A stretch of 21,710 nt of DNA from DATGLG01 sp035294245 (lineage in GTDB: Bacteria > Pseudomonadota > Alphaproteobacteria > JACZXZ01): the NCBI GenBank assembly GCA_035294245.1, contig DATGLG010000061.1, forward strand, positions 1 to 21,710. The letters run 5' to 3'. A program made the position numbers and the translations under genes. Below, piece after piece: positions 21,576-21,710 of this stretch (positions are counted from its first letter, which is position 1; every line of letters starts with the position of its first letter). The notes under the pieces are model-generated. The model was not told the origin of the DNA, searched no databases, and saw only the letters and a program-made list of their open reading frames with translations.

Positions 21576-21710
21576 TACCGGAGACATGGGTAACGGACTA
21601 TTCTTGAGGCATAGGTAACACATTTTTGCCGAACGGGTTAGCGATCGGCTCGAGGCGACACGCGTCCTCGTCGAAGTAGCCGAGATCGTAAGTCATGAAG
21701 CTAGCCAGCC
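21576..21710 (-). mobile_element. IS481-family insertion sequence, 3' end (runs off right edge)
   Basis: This is the downstream end of an IS481 element in the same orientation as the left-edge copy. Its outer terminal unit GAGACATGGGTAAC starts at 21581 and an inner unit GAGGCATAGGTAAC at 21606, again 25 bp apart. The 19-mer taccggagacatgggtaac (21576-21594) is also present in inverted orientation at the left copy (93-111). The transposase C-terminus overlaps the inner unit. The boundary lies close to 21576-21580, about 15 bp after the tRNA-Glu CCA. Confidence 0.8.
21598..21708 (-). CDS. IS481-family transposase, C-terminal fragment (partial at window edge)
   Basis: From the right edge the minus strand reads LASFMTYDLGYFDEDACRLE and continues PIANPFGKNVLPMPQE to a TAG at 21600-21598, 36 residues in all. 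The YDLGYFD...R.EP..NPFG...LPM pattern is the typical closing segment of IS481-family transposases. The catalytic core and start lie beyond the window. There is no frameshift or internal stop in the visible part, so this copy may be intact. The inner terminal repeat lies within the last codons, an economical arrangement for a small IS. Confidence 0.75.
   Translation of the reverse strand: MASFMTYDLGYFDEDACRLEPIANPFGKNVLPMPQE

Noticed and set aside
1..21710. Composite transposon carrying the whole interval
   Set aside because: The interval holds essential housekeeping genes (rplM, rpsI, recJ, hom, tRNA-Glu) in a conserved chromosomal order, so movement as a unit is unlikely despite direct IS copies.

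Overview
The window is G+C-rich, and its real genes show a strong G/C bias at third codon positions. The gene families and gene order point to an alphaproteobacterium, probably a Rhodospirillales-like or related environmental lineage. Supporting signs are rplM-rpsI followed by argC, alaC-hom-glpX-recJ in one run, a class I PHA synthase, and a tRNA-Glu ending in an encoded CCA. The order-level assignment is inference.

Layout. Both edges lie inside an IS481-family insertion sequence. On the left, minus-strand bases 1-63 encode the first 21 residues of a transposase. On the right, minus-strand bases 21708-21598 encode the last 36 residues of one. Both ends carry the same two-unit, 25-bp-period terminal repeat, and both copies face the same way. 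Between them lie: (a) 137-1490, a minus-strand accessory stretch with a vapBC toxin-antitoxin pair, a 58-residue lipoprotein gene and a small unknown protein; (b) cutA (+), convergent with an EamA-type transporter (-); (c) a minus-strand run 6470-2903 of two crotonases, a CoA-binding protein and O-acetylhomoserine sulfhydrylase, with a LiuR-like palindrome at its head and a hotdog thioesterase diverging on the other side; (d) rplM-rpsI with a sigma-70 promoter, a structured leader and a terminator, then argC and a gamma-carbonic anhydrase; (e) phaC (-), separated from the carbonic anhydrase by a small palindromic repeat; (f) an OmpA-type lipoprotein and a three-gene cobalt-type nitrile hydratase cluster; (g) alaC-hom-glpX-recJ; (h) a YeeE/YedE (TsuA-like) sulfur transporter behind its own promoter; (i) tRNA-Glu(TTC), with the right IS copy about 15 bp past its CCA.

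How the genes fit together. Region (c) looks like acyl-CoA or branched-chain acid catabolism next to sulfur assimilation (homocysteine synthesis). Region (d) is core translation followed by arginine biosynthesis. Region (f) converts nitriles to amides: alpha and beta subunits plus the metallochaperone-like activator are all present, but no amidase is in view. Region (g) handles alanine, homoserine-family and gluconeogenic metabolism plus DNA repair. Most of the window is ordinary chromosomal content. The less expected parts are the IS481 bracketing, the small lipoprotein gene, the LiuR-like operator, the rplM leader hairpin and the nitrile hydratase cluster. I found no CRISPR array, prophage, or clearly new multigene system.
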